From NCBI GenBank assembly GCA_029266835.1, contig JAQSWD010000012.1, forward strand, positions 1 through 41,243: DNA of 41,243 nt, given 5' to 3'. The notes beneath the pieces were generated by a model. That model searched no databases. It saw only the letters and a list, made by a program, of their open reading frames with translations, and had not been told where the DNA came from. The stretch's first letter is position 1. Every line of letters starts with the position of its first letter. The stretch comes from Steroidobacteraceae bacterium (lineage in GTDB: Bacteria; Pseudomonadota; Gammaproteobacteria; Steroidobacterales; Steroidobacteraceae). Position numbers and translations under genes: made by a program. Of the stretch, positions 19,024 through 27,127 are shown piece after piece.

Positions 19024-20387
19024 AACGCGCGCGTCCTTCGAAATCGCGGACGCGGCACGCGCCGGGCGCCGAGACCCTGGCGGTTGCCGCCCGCGCCGTG
19101 CATCAAGTGCGCAATGACGGCCGGTCCGCCGACGTGGCGCTCGAAGCGGCCGCCGAACGAACCGACCGCGCCGCGGTGCGGGCCATCGCGCTTGGCACGC
19201 TGCGCTGGTACCTGCGCCTGGAACCCGCGCTGGCGCCTCTGCTGAATCGCCCGCTCTCGGAGTTGTCGCCGCAACTCACCGCGCTGCTCGTGACCGCCGC
19301 GCACCAGGTGGAGTACTCGCGCGGCGCCGCCGAAGCCCAGGTGCACCTGGCAGTGGACGCCAGCCGCATCGTCGGCGAGGCGCGCGCCAGTGGCATGGTG
19401 AACGCGGTACTGCGCCGCTTCGTCGCTTCGCGCGCCGAACTGCTCGCGACCGTCGATGCCGATCTGTCGCGGCGTCACGCGCATCCGCGCTGGCTGGTGG
19501 ACGCGTTGCGGGCATCATGGGGCGACCGCGTCGAGCAGATCCTCGCCGCCAACAACCAGCATCCACCGATGGTCTTGCGCGTCGACCCGGCGCAGATGCA
19601 TGCCGAGGATTTCCTGCGGGCCTGGCGCGCGATGGGCCGCGAGGCGAATTCGCTGCCGTGGAACGCGGACGCGGTGGTGCTCGAGCACGCGGCTTCGGTC
19701 CAGACCCTCCCCGGATTCGACACGGGCGCGGTGTCCGTGCAGGACGCCGGCGCGCAGCTCGCGGCACCTCTGCTCGGCGCGCAACCCGGCATGCGTGTGC
19801 TCGATGCCTGCGCCGCGCCCGGCGGCAAAACGCTGCACATCGCCCAACGCACTCCCGGCCTCAAGGATCTGCTGGCCGTGGACGACGACGCGCTGCGGCT
19901 GGCCCGCGTGCGCGAAAACCTGCAGCGCGCCGGGCGTGATGCCGTGCTGGTCACCGCCGATCTCACCGACATGCCGCCGTCGTTGGCCGGCGAGCGCTTC
20001 GACCGCATCCTGGTCGACGCGCCGTGCTCGTCCACCGGCGTGATCCGCCGCCACCCCGACATCAAGCTGCTCCGGCGGCCCGGCGACATCGAATCCTTCG
20101 CGGCCACGCAGGCGCGTATCCTGGCCACCACTTTCGAACTACTGAAGCCGGGCGGCCGGCTGGTGTACTGCACCTGCTCGGTGATGCCGGCCGAGAACCA
20201 GGGAGTGGTCGCCGCGTTCCTGGCCCGGGAACCGCGCGCGCAGGCCGCCGCGTGGCCCGAATCCCTGCCTCGTCCCCCCGGCCTCCTGGATGCGCCGGTC
20301 GGCTGGCAACTGCTGCCGGGTGGAGACGCGGGTACCGACGGCTTCTACTATGCTTGCCTGACGCATGCAGCACCGTCGCGCCCATAA
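19020..20387 (+). CDS. rsmB: 16S rRNA (cytosine967-C5)-methyltransferase
   Basis: 455 residues. A NusB-like RNA-binding domain fills about the first 150 residues, followed by the methyltransferase. Seen motifs: VQDAGAQLAAPLL, LDACAAPGGKTLHIAQ (SAM binding), ILVDAPCSSTGVIRRHPDIK with one key Cys, and LVYCTCSVMPAENQ with the catalytic Cys. It methylates C967 of 16S rRNA. It overlaps fmt by 4 bases and the next gene by 23 bases, so the whole run is one operon. Confidence 0.96.
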   Translation: MKRARPSKSRTRHAPGAETLAVAARAVHQVRNDGRSADVALEAAAERTDRAAVRAIALGTLRWYLRLEPALAPLLNRPLSELSPQLTALLVTAAHQVEYSRGAAEAQVHLAVDASRIVGEARASGMVNAVLRRFVASRAELLATVDADLSRRHAHPRWLVDALRASWGDRVEQILAANNQHPPMVLRVDPAQMHAEDFLRAWRAMGREANSLPWNADAVVLEHAASVQTLPGFDTGAVSVQDAGAQLAAPLLGAQPGMRVLDACAAPGGKTLHIAQRTPGLKDLLAVDDDALRLARVRENLQRAGRDAVLVTADLTDMPPSLAGERFDRILVDAPCSSTGVIRRHPDIKLLRRPGDIESFAATQARILATTFELLKPGGRLVYCTCSVMPAENQGVVAAFLAREPRAQAAAWPESLPRPPGLLDAPVGWQLLPGGDAGTDGFYYACLTHAAPSRP

Positions 20388-20964
20388 TCTGCAGTCGCTG
20401 CTCGCGGCGGCCTTGTTCGCCCTGTCCACGCTGGGCGCGGTCAACGCGGCGCGTGCCGACGTGCTGGACGGCATCCTCGAGGTGCGCTCGGCGTACGTGA
20501 ATATCGAGCAGGGCGTGTTCCAGCTGTTCGCCCGCGTCGCCTACCCGGTGAATGACGACATCCGCGCCGCGCTGAAGGACGGCCTGATGTTGAGCTTCGA
20601 CCTCGACGTCGTGGTCTCGCGCGAGCGGCGATTCTGGGTGGATGAGAACGTCGCCGAATACACGCTGCGGCGCGAGCTGCTGTATCACGCGGTCAGCGAC
20701 CGCTATGTCATGCGCTCCGTGGAGCCGGGCGGACCCGACCAGCACAGCTACGCGACGCTCGAGGAAGCGCTCGAAGCGCTGGGCACCGTCGACGCCTGGC
20801 CTTTCCTGTTGCCGCAGCAGCTCGCGCTCAACCGCGACTACCGTGTCAGTCTGCGCGCCGGCGTCCGCCGCGGCCGCCTGCCGGATTCCCTGCGCGTGCT
20901 CCTGTTCTGGACCAACGACTGGCATCGCGAGAGCGAGTGGTTCTCATGGTCCCTGCAGCGCTGA
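20365..20964 (+). CDS. DUF4390 exported protein
   Basis: 199 residues. An N-terminal signal peptide (LLAAALFALSTLGAVNAARA) suggests export. The rest matches DUF4390, a domain regularly encoded between rsmB and an ntrY-like kinase: IEQGVFQLFARVAYPVNDDI, DGLMLSFDLDVVV, and a terminal NDWHRESEW. Its role is unknown; constant position before the kinase suggests a link to that sensor's signal, which is inference. It overlaps rsmB by 23 bases and the kinase gene by 19 bases. Confidence 0.9.
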   Translation: MQHRRAHNLQSLLAAALFALSTLGAVNAARADVLDGILEVRSAYVNIEQGVFQLFARVAYPVNDDIRAALKDGLMLSFDLDVVVSRERRFWVDENVAEYTLRRELLYHAVSDRYVMRSVEPGGPDQHSYATLEEALEALGTVDAWPFLLPQQLALNRDYRVSLRAGVRRGRLPDSLRVLLFWTNDWHRESEWFSWSLQR

Positions 20965-23189
20965 GGAGGCTGGGCACCCTCGGACTCATCGCACTGTGGG
21001 TGCTGGTGAGCGGCGGCCTGCTGCTGCTGCTCGCGCTGTCGGTGCAGAACTCGGTGCAGTTCAGCGAGCTGCAATCGTGGATCCTGCTGGCGAACGTGGT
21101 CGCGCTGATCGGTGTCGGATACCTGCTGACGCGCAAGATCATCGAGCTGGTACGCGCCTTCCGTGCGCAGGTGCCGGGTTCGCGGCTCACGGCACGCACC
21201 GTGGCCATCTTCGGCTCGCTGGTCGTCGCGCCGCTGATCATCGTCTATCTATTCAGCCTCGAGTTCCTGAACCGCGGCATCGACAGCTGGTTCAAGGTGG
21301 AGATCAAGCAGGGTCTCACCGACGCGCTGGAGCTCTCCAAGTCGGCCGTCGACGTGCGCATGCGCGAATACGCGCGCAGCACGCAGCTGTTCGCCAACCG
21401 CCTCGCCGACAGCCCGCCCTCTACCTGGGCCATCGCCAGCGACCAGCAGCGCGTGGAAAGCGGCGCGCTCCAGGTGGTGGTGTACGGCAGGCTGGGCCAG
21501 GTGCTGGCGTCGAGCAGCGTGGGCGCGAGTTCCTCGCTGCCGCGCGCGTCCGCCGAAGTCACCGCGGCCATCGATGCGGGCAACACCTACTGGAGCCTGG
21601 AGCCGTTGTCGGAAGACGACTACCTGATCAACACGGCGGCGCCGATCGCGATATCGCCGGGGTCGAGCGAGGGCCGATTCGTGGTGGCCATGTACCCGGT
21701 GCCGCCACATCTCGTGCGGCTGTCCGAGGCCGTGCAACACTCGTATTCGCAGCACAGCAATCTCACCTCGCAGCGCGAAGGCGTGAAGAACCTGTTCGGC
21801 ATGACGCTCACCCTGGTGCTGCTGCTGGCCATGCTCACCGCCATCTACGGCGCTATCTACTCGGCCGAGAAACTGACGCGGCCCGTGCAGGACCTGATCG
21901 CCGGCACGCGCGCCGTTGGCAAGGGCGATTTCGGCACGCGATTGCCGTTGCCGTCGCGCGACGAAATGGGTTTCCTGGTGCACTCGTTCAACGACATGAC
22001 CAAGCGGCTGCGGCGCGCGCGCGAGGAAACGCAGCGCAGCCAGGTGGCCGTGGAACGCGAGCGCGAACGGCTTTCGATCATCCTGGCCCGCCTGTCCACC
22101 GGCGTCATCTCGCTGGGCCGTGATCTCACGCTGCGCAGCGCCAACCAGGCCGCGAGCAACATCCTGGGAGTCGAGCTCGAGCGCGGCGTCGGCCAGCCCC
22201 TCGGCGCGTTGTCGGACGAGAACCCACGGTATGCGCGTTTCGTCGGCGAAGTGACGCAACGCCTCGCCAAGGGCGACGAGGAGTGGCGCGAGCAGCTGGA
22301 CCTCAAGCCCGAGGCCGCGGGCGCGCGCGTGCTGGTCTGTGCGTGCACGCCGCTGCCTGGCGACGATCACGCGGAGAACGAACTCGAACGCCAGCCAGGC
22401 TACGTGATCGTGTTCGACGACATCAGCGCGCTACTGCAGGCGCAGCGCGACGCGGCCTGGGGCGAGGTGGCGCGCCGCCTGGCGCACGAGATCAAGAACC
22501 CGCTCACGCCCATCCAGCTTTCCGCCGAGCGCATGCGACGCCGTTATCTCGCGCAGATGCAGGGCGAGGATGCGCAGATCCTCGACCGCGCCACCTACAC
22601 CATCGTGCAGCAGGTCGAGGCGATGAAGGCCATGGTCAATGCCTTCAGCGAATACGCGCGCGCGCCCGACATGAAAGTGACGAAATTCCCGTTGAACGCT
22701 CTGGTGACGGAAGTCGTTGACCTGCACCGCGTCCAGGAATCCGGCATCCGGATCGACGTGGATCTCGACAACCACATCGACCAGGTGGAAGCGGATCGCG
22801 GCCGCGTGCGGCAGATCCTCAACAACCTCATCGTCAACGGCGCCGAGGCCGCGGAAAACGTGCCGGACGGGCGCGTGGTGGCCTCGACGCGGCTGGAAAC
22901 CCTCGGTAACGCGGCCTACGTGACCATCACGGTGACCGACAACGGCCCCGGATTTTCGCGCGAGGTGCTGGGGCGTGTATTCGAGCCCTATGTCACCAGC
23001 AAGCCCAAGGGCACGGGCCTGGGGTTGGCTATCGTCAAAAAGATCGTCGAGGAACACGGCGGGCGCGTGGAGGCCGACAATCGGCCGGAAGGCGGTGGGC
23101 GTGTGCGTGTATCCTTGCCGGTCACTGACGGAACCCGACAGATGGTCGCGCGCGAACGGCGCGCTGAACCCAGGAAGGAGCGAGCATGA
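20946..23189 (+). CDS. ntrY: NtrY-type membrane sensor histidine kinase
   Basis: 747 residues from the ATG at 20946 (a GTG nine bases earlier would add three residues). Three membrane helices lie at about 10-33, 45-63 and 86-106, then a periplasmic sensor region, a fourth helix at about 284-305, a HAMP domain (about 305-358), a PAS domain (about 375-495), and the kinase core. The phosphorylated His is His514 in RLAHEIKNPLTPIQLSAERM; ATP-binding motifs are NNLIVNGAEAAEN, TVTDNGPGF and KGTGLGLAIVKKIVEEHGG. This layout is that of NtrY. It should phosphorylate the regulator encoded next, whose start overlaps its stop by 4 bases. The signal is not visible in the sequence. Confidence 0.93.
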   Translation: MVPAALRRLGTLGLIALWVLVSGGLLLLLALSVQNSVQFSELQSWILLANVVALIGVGYLLTRKIIELVRAFRAQVPGSRLTARTVAIFGSLVVAPLIIVYLFSLEFLNRGIDSWFKVEIKQGLTDALELSKSAVDVRMREYARSTQLFANRLADSPPSTWAIASDQQRVESGALQVVVYGRLGQVLASSSVGASSSLPRASAEVTAAIDAGNTYWSLEPLSEDDYLINTAAPIAISPGSSEGRFVVAMYPVPPHLVRLSEAVQHSYSQHSNLTSQREGVKNLFGMTLTLVLLLAMLTAIYGAIYSAEKLTRPVQDLIAGTRAVGKGDFGTRLPLPSRDEMGFLVHSFNDMTKRLRRAREETQRSQVAVERERERLSIILARLSTGVISLGRDLTLRSANQAASNILGVELERGVGQPLGALSDENPRYARFVGEVTQRLAKGDEEWREQLDLKPEAAGARVLVCACTPLPGDDHAENELERQPGYVIVFDDISALLQAQRDAAWGEVARRLAHEIKNPLTPIQLSAERMRRRYLAQMQGEDAQILDRATYTIVQQVEAMKAMVNAFSEYARAPDMKVTKFPLNALVTEVVDLHRVQESGIRIDVDLDNHIDQVEADRGRVRQILNNLIVNGAEAAENVPDGRVVASTRLETLGNAAYVTITVTDNGPGFSREVLGRVFEPYVTSKPKGTGLGLAIVKKIVEEHGGRVEADNRPEGGGRVRVSLPVTDGTRQMVARERRAEPRKERA

Positions 23190-24553
23190 GCGCCGCACAC
23201 ATTCTGGTTGTCGACGATGAAGCCGACATCCGAGGGCTGCTTAAGGAAATCCTCTCCGAGGAGGGTTATGACGTGGACGTCGCCGGCGACGCCGGCCAGG
23301 CTCGCGCCTCCCGCGCACGTCAGCTGCCCGATCTCGTGTTGCTCGACATCTGGATGCCCGACACCGACGGCATCACCTTGCTGCGCGAGTGGCAGGGCGC
23401 AACCGCCGAAGCATCGTGCCCCGTGGTCATGATGAGTGGCCACGGTACCGTCGAGACCGCCGTCGAAGCCACGCGCCTCGGCGCATTTGATTTCGTGGAG
23501 AAGCCGCTGTCGTTGCAGAAGCTGCTGCGCACCGTCGAGCGCGCGCTCGAGGCGGGCAAGCGCAAGCGTCACGCCGGAAAATTGCTGGCCGCTTCGCCGG
23601 GTGTGCCGGTGGGACGCAGCCGCATCATGCAGCAGCTGCGCGGCGATCTCGCGCAGATCGCCGGCAACGATTCTCCCGTTCTGCTCGTGGGTGAAACCGG
23701 CACCGGCCGCGAAGCCTTCGCGCGTTTCGTTCACGATGCGAGCCCGCGCGCCGCGCGCCCGTTCGTCACGCTGATTTCCAGCACGCTGCGCGGTGACGGC
23801 GCCGAGCAGGTGTTGTTCGGCACGGAGCAGGGCGGCCAGGTGGCGCCGGGTGTGCTCGAGCGCGCCGGCGCCGGCACCTTGTTCATCAACGAACTCGAAG
23901 ACCTGCCCGCGCAGGCGCAGCGCGCTCTGTTGGGCACGCTGGAGAGCGGCCAGTTCACCCGCGTCGGTGGCAGCGCGCCCGTGTCGCTCAAGGCACGGCT
24001 CATTTCTTCCGCGCGTCCCGGCATCGAGTCGCGCAGCGATGATTTTCGCCGCGATCTGCTGGCGCATCTGAACACGCTGGTCGTGCGCGTGCCGCCGCTG
24101 CGTGAATACACCGAAGACGTGCCCGACCTGCTGCGCCACTACGTCGATCGCATGGTGGACGGCGAGGGCCTGGCGTTCCGCAAGTTCAGCGTGGCGGCGC
24201 AGAACCGGCTGCGCAACTACCCGTGGCCCGACAACGTGCGCGAGCTCAAGAACCTCGTGCAGCGCCTGCTGCTCCAGGGCGGCGGCGAGGAAATCCGCCT
24301 CGAGGAGATCGAGCGCGAGCTGTCGGCGCAGGCGCCCACGGCCGAGCCGCTGGTGAAACAGGATTTGCTGGCGCTGCCGCTGCGCGAGGCGCGCGAGCAG
24401 TTCGAGCGTGCCTATCTTCAGCAGCAGCTGCTGCTGTGCAACGGCAAGGTGGGCCAGCTCGCCAAGCGCGTGGGCATGGAGCGCACGCACCTGTACCGCA
24501 AGTTGCGCTCGCTGGGTGTGGACTTCCGCAACATCACCGACGACGCGGAGTAG
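23186..24553 (+). CDS. ntrX: NtrX-type response regulator with a degenerate sigma-54 AAA+ domain
   Basis: 455 residues. The receiver domain (1-120) is intact with phospho-acceptor Asp54 (LVLLDIWMPDTDG) and Lys106. The central domain resembles a sigma-54 activator but has lost key residues: Walker A reads GETGTGRE, with Arg175 in place of Lys; Walker B reads LFINELED, with Asn235 in place of Asp; and the GAFTGA loop that touches sigma-54 is missing, replaced by GGQVAPG in a shorter segment. The C-terminal Fis-type helix-turn-helix is intact (NGKVGQLAKRVGMERTHLYR). It probably binds DNA and responds to phosphorylation but is unlikely to hydrolyse ATP or open sigma-54 promoters. The gene is coupled to the kinase gene by a 4-base overlap and ends directly against the convergent cytochrome gene. 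Confidence 0.92.
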   Translation: MSAAHILVVDDEADIRGLLKEILSEEGYDVDVAGDAGQARASRARQLPDLVLLDIWMPDTDGITLLREWQGATAEASCPVVMMSGHGTVETAVEATRLGAFDFVEKPLSLQKLLRTVERALEAGKRKRHAGKLLAASPGVPVGRSRIMQQLRGDLAQIAGNDSPVLLVGETGTGREAFARFVHDASPRAARPFVTLISSTLRGDGAEQVLFGTEQGGQVAPGVLERAGAGTLFINELEDLPAQAQRALLGTLESGQFTRVGGSAPVSLKARLISSARPGIESRSDDFRRDLLAHLNTLVVRVPPLREYTEDVPDLLRHYVDRMVDGEGLAFRKFSVAAQNRLRNYPWPDNVRELKNLVQRLLLQGGGEEIRLEEIERELSAQAPTAEPLVKQDLLALPLREAREQFERAYLQQQLLLCNGKVGQLAKRVGMERTHLYRKLRSLGVDFRNITDDAE

Positions 24554-25399
24554 TCAGTCGGTGGTGCGCGCCGGCCACTGGCGCAGGAACGCGTACAGAT
24601 CGTCGATCTCGGCGTCGGTCATGGTGGCGAATCTTCTTCGTGCGACGCGGCTCATCCTCGGCAATTCGCGGTCTCCCAGGGCTTTTCCCGTCCGCAGGAG
24701 CTGCTCGAACGCCTTTTCATCGTAGCCGGCGACCACGGCGAGGCTTGGCGCGGCCTCGTCTCCGAACGCCGAGTCCCCCTGCAGCGTGAGGCCATGGCAT
24801 TCATTGCAGGTGGTCATCGCGAAGTATTCGCCTCGCGAGAGCGGCGAGTCCTCACCCTCCAGGCGCAATGGCGGTACGCGATTCATGACAGCGGGCATCG
24901 CCATATCCCGGCCCCGCGCCAGGTCCCACCGGATCGCCCAGGGCAACGAGCGGCGCGGCAGCTCGCGATCGATCACCGGCTCCGATCGCAGGTAGGCAAT
25001 GATGGCGGCGACGTCGGCGTCTCGCAGCCTCAGGAACCCCATCGACGGCATGCTGTAGAGCGCACGGCCATCGGCGCCGATGCCATGACGTAGCGCGGCC
25101 TCGAAATCCGCGGGGCTGCCACGCGCCAGTTGCGGCAGGCCCGGCGCCGACGCAGCCCCCCACATGAATTGGCCGTTGAGATCATCGCCATGGCAGCCGC
25201 GACAACCTCTCGTGCGCACCAGGTGGTCGCCACGCGCACGCGTGACCTCGTCATCCGGAATCGGCAGCTGAAATGGCGGCGGGCGTTCGAAAGATCGCAA
25301 GTAGGCTTCGCTGCGCGCATAAGTCCAGCTGGCGAGCGCCAGGCAGGCAAGCGAAGCCAGGATGAGCATGCCGGCCAACCATTTCAGCAGTTGACCCAT
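24554..25399 (-). CDS. Membrane-anchored diheme cytochrome c
   Basis: 281 residues with one N-terminal hydrophobic helix (about 4-25), either an uncleaved anchor or a signal peptide. Two haem c sites are present: CRGCH at 66-70 and CNECH at 198-202, so there are two cytochrome c domains. A Met for axial ligation is plausible in YSMPSM (first domain) and in ELPRMSR (second). This suggests periplasmic electron transfer; no partner is encoded nearby. The stop codon directly abuts the stop of the ntrX-like gene with no spacer. It follows the CapA-like gene by 9 bases, so it likely shares its transcript. Confidence 0.9.
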   Translation of the reverse strand: MGQLLKWLAGMLILASLACLALASWTYARSEAYLRSFERPPPFQLPIPDDEVTRARGDHLVRTRGCRGCHGDDLNGQFMWGAASAPGLPQLARGSPADFEAALRHGIGADGRALYSMPSMGFLRLRDADVAAIIAYLRSEPVIDRELPRRSLPWAIRWDLARGRDMAMPAVMNRVPPLRLEGEDSPLSRGEYFAMTTCNECHGLTLQGDSAFGDEAAPSLAVVAGYDEKAFEQLLRTGKALGDRELPRMSRVARRRFATMTDAEIDDLYAFLRQWPARTTD

Positions 25400-25408
25400 G
25401 CGATTGCG

Positions 25409-26524
25409 TCAGCGTCGAGAGAGCGTGCCGTCGTCGGCGATTTCCAGCAGCCCCTGCGGGAACGCGGCGGTAGTCAGATCGCGCAACAGCCTGATGACCT
25501 TTCCCTCGGGGTCGAGGGTCGGTCCCGCGGGGCGGACCTGGGTGGTGGGCTCTATCTTCCCGGCCACGAATTTGCCTTCGTCATCCAGAGTCACCAGCAG
25601 GATGGGCGCGATGCCGCGGATGCCTTCCACGCTGATGCCGTAGTAGGTCGCGAAATTTCCCAGGCTGTAGGCGATGAGCCTGTCGTTGTAGATCTCCAGC
25701 GGACGCACCACGTGCGGGCCGTGTCCGAGCACGATGTCGGCGCCGGCGTCGATCATCTGGTGCGCGAACTCGACCACGTTGCCGCGATCCTCGCCGGCGA
25801 AGATTTCGCGCGCGAACGGCATGTTCTCGGCGCCATTGCCTTCCGCGCCGCCATGGAAAGACACGATGACGATGTCATGCGCCGCGGCGATCTCGGAGAC
25901 CAGCGGCAAGCCGATCTGCGGATCATTGAGCGAATTCGAGCCGACATTGGGCGCGAACGCCACCATGGCCACGCGCCGCCCGTTGGCGACGAAGCTCGCC
26001 ACAGTCCCTTCGCGGCCCGAGGTGTGGATGCCTTCGGCTTCCAGCGCCGCCATGCTCGACGAACGGCCTTCCTCGCCGAAATCGCGGGCGTGGTTGTTGG
26101 CCAGGCTCATGAGGTCGAAGCCGGCAAGCTGCAGGTAGCGCGCATAACGCGTGGGCGTGCGGAAGACGAAGCAGACACGCTTGTCCTTGCATTGCTTCAC
26201 CGGTTCGCCACCGTCCATCAGCACGCCTTCAAAATTGCCGAAGGTGATGTCGGGCGCCGTCAGCACGTCCGTGACGCCGTCGAAGAACGACAATCCATCG
26301 TCGTCCGGCAGTATGTTCTCCGGGAAATCGGTGCCCGGCATGATGTCGCCCACCGCGGCGAGCGTCAGGCCGGGATGCGTCGACGTGGGGCCCGGTGCGG
26401 CTTCTTCGCGGGAAGGCGGGGCAGGCGCCGGTAGTTTGGCGGGTGGCGTCGCACAGGACGCCAGCGCCAGTGTCAGACAAGCGAGGAACAGGCCACCGAT
26501 CGGAGTACGCGGTGCCGCGCGCAC
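25409..26524 (-). CDS. CapA-family lipoprotein (PGA_cap metallophosphatase fold)
   Basis: 371 residues. A lipoprotein signal ends in LALASC (Cys24), then a Pro-rich linker. The catalytic-fold motifs of the CapA/PGA_cap family follow: AAVGDIMPGTDF, FGNFEGVL, LANNHARDFGEEG, VSFHGGAEGN, VLGHGPHVVRPLEIY and YSLGNFATYYG. Members with known roles help make or export poly-gamma-glutamate or related polymers; no capB, capC or other partner is seen here, so the role is open. It lies 3 bases after the SPOR gene and 9 bases before the cytochrome gene on the same strand. Confidence 0.88.
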   Translation of the reverse strand: MRAAPRTPIGGLFLACLTLALASCATPPAKLPAPAPPSREEAAPGPTSTHPGLTLAAVGDIMPGTDFPENILPDDDGLSFFDGVTDVLTAPDITFGNFEGVLMDGGEPVKQCKDKRVCFVFRTPTRYARYLQLAGFDLMSLANNHARDFGEEGRSSSMAALEAEGIHTSGREGTVASFVANGRRVAMVAFAPNVGSNSLNDPQIGLPLVSEIAAAHDIVIVSFHGGAEGNGAENMPFAREIFAGEDRGNVVEFAHQMIDAGADIVLGHGPHVVRPLEIYNDRLIAYSLGNFATYYGISVEGIRGIAPILLVTLDDEGKFVAGKIEPTTQVRPAGPTLDPEGKVIRLLRDLTTAAFPQGLLEIADDGTLSRR

Positions 26525-26527
26525 TGG

Positions 26528-27103
26528 TTAGTCCGCCACCCGGAATGGCGAAGACTCGAAGTCGGCGGCGCGCAATCGCGCGCGCAGGCGGTTGATCTCC
26601 GCGAGATCCGACATCGGCCCGATGCGCACGCGGAACACTTCACCCTGTTCGAGCTGCACCCGCTGCACGCTGGCGTCGATACCGAGCTTGCGCAGTTGCG
26701 CCTGCACGCGATCCGCGTCTTCCTGCCGGCGGAATGACCCGGCCTGCACCACGTACACGCCCGGCCGGTCGACCGTGCCCGGCGCGGACTCGCGGTCATT
26801 GGCCACGGGCTGGCCTTTCTCCGGAACCTGCACCTCGATGTTCTGCAGCCGATCGTAGAACTCGTAGTTGCGCGCGGGGTCGTCGCTGTCCTTGGCGACC
26901 GCGGCGCGGGGTTCGGGCTTGGGTTGTTCGGCCGCCGTCCGCCGGGCTTCCTTTTCGCGGTAGTTCTGCCAGACGAGCACGAACAGCGAGAGTGACAGGC
27001 CGAGCGCCAGTCCGAGGCCGAATTCGCGCCAACGGTTCAGATCGAAGCGCAGCCCGCCGGCGCGTGCGCGCTTGAAATCCCTGCTGGTGATCTTGGCGGC
27101 CAG
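26528..27103 (-). CDS. SPOR-domain membrane protein with probable CTG start
   Basis: 191 residues if started at the CTG at 27103. A short basic cytoplasmic part (AAKITSRDFKRARAGGLRF) is followed by one membrane helix (about 28-46, FGLGLALGLSLSLFVLVW), a charged linker, and a SPOR domain at about 112-188 (GVYVVQAGSFRRQEDADRVQ to VFRVRIGPMSDL). SPOR domains bind denuded peptidoglycan at the septum. Between the in-frame TGA just upstream and the membrane helix there is no ATG, GTG or TTG. The CTG at 27103 has GAGGAG at six bases spacing. The first standard start, a GTG at 26980, would cut off most of the membrane helix. It lies 24 bases after argS, an order known in other gammaproteobacteria. 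Confidence 0.82.
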   Translation of the reverse strand: MAAKITSRDFKRARAGGLRFDLNRWREFGLGLALGLSLSLFVLVWQNYREKEARRTAAEQPKPEPRAAVAKDSDDPARNYEFYDRLQNIEVQVPEKGQPVANDRESAPGTVDRPGVYVVQAGSFRRQEDADRVQAQLRKLGIDASVQRVQLEQGEVFRVRIGPMSDLAEINRLRARLRAADFESSPFRVAD

Positions 27104-27127
27104 TTTCAGCTCCTCACGTTCCGTTCA

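Noticed and set aside
26528-26980. Shorter SPOR-protein frame from GTG 26980
   Set aside because: It would remove the cytoplasmic part and most of the single membrane helix, which the sequence upstream clearly encodes in the same frame.
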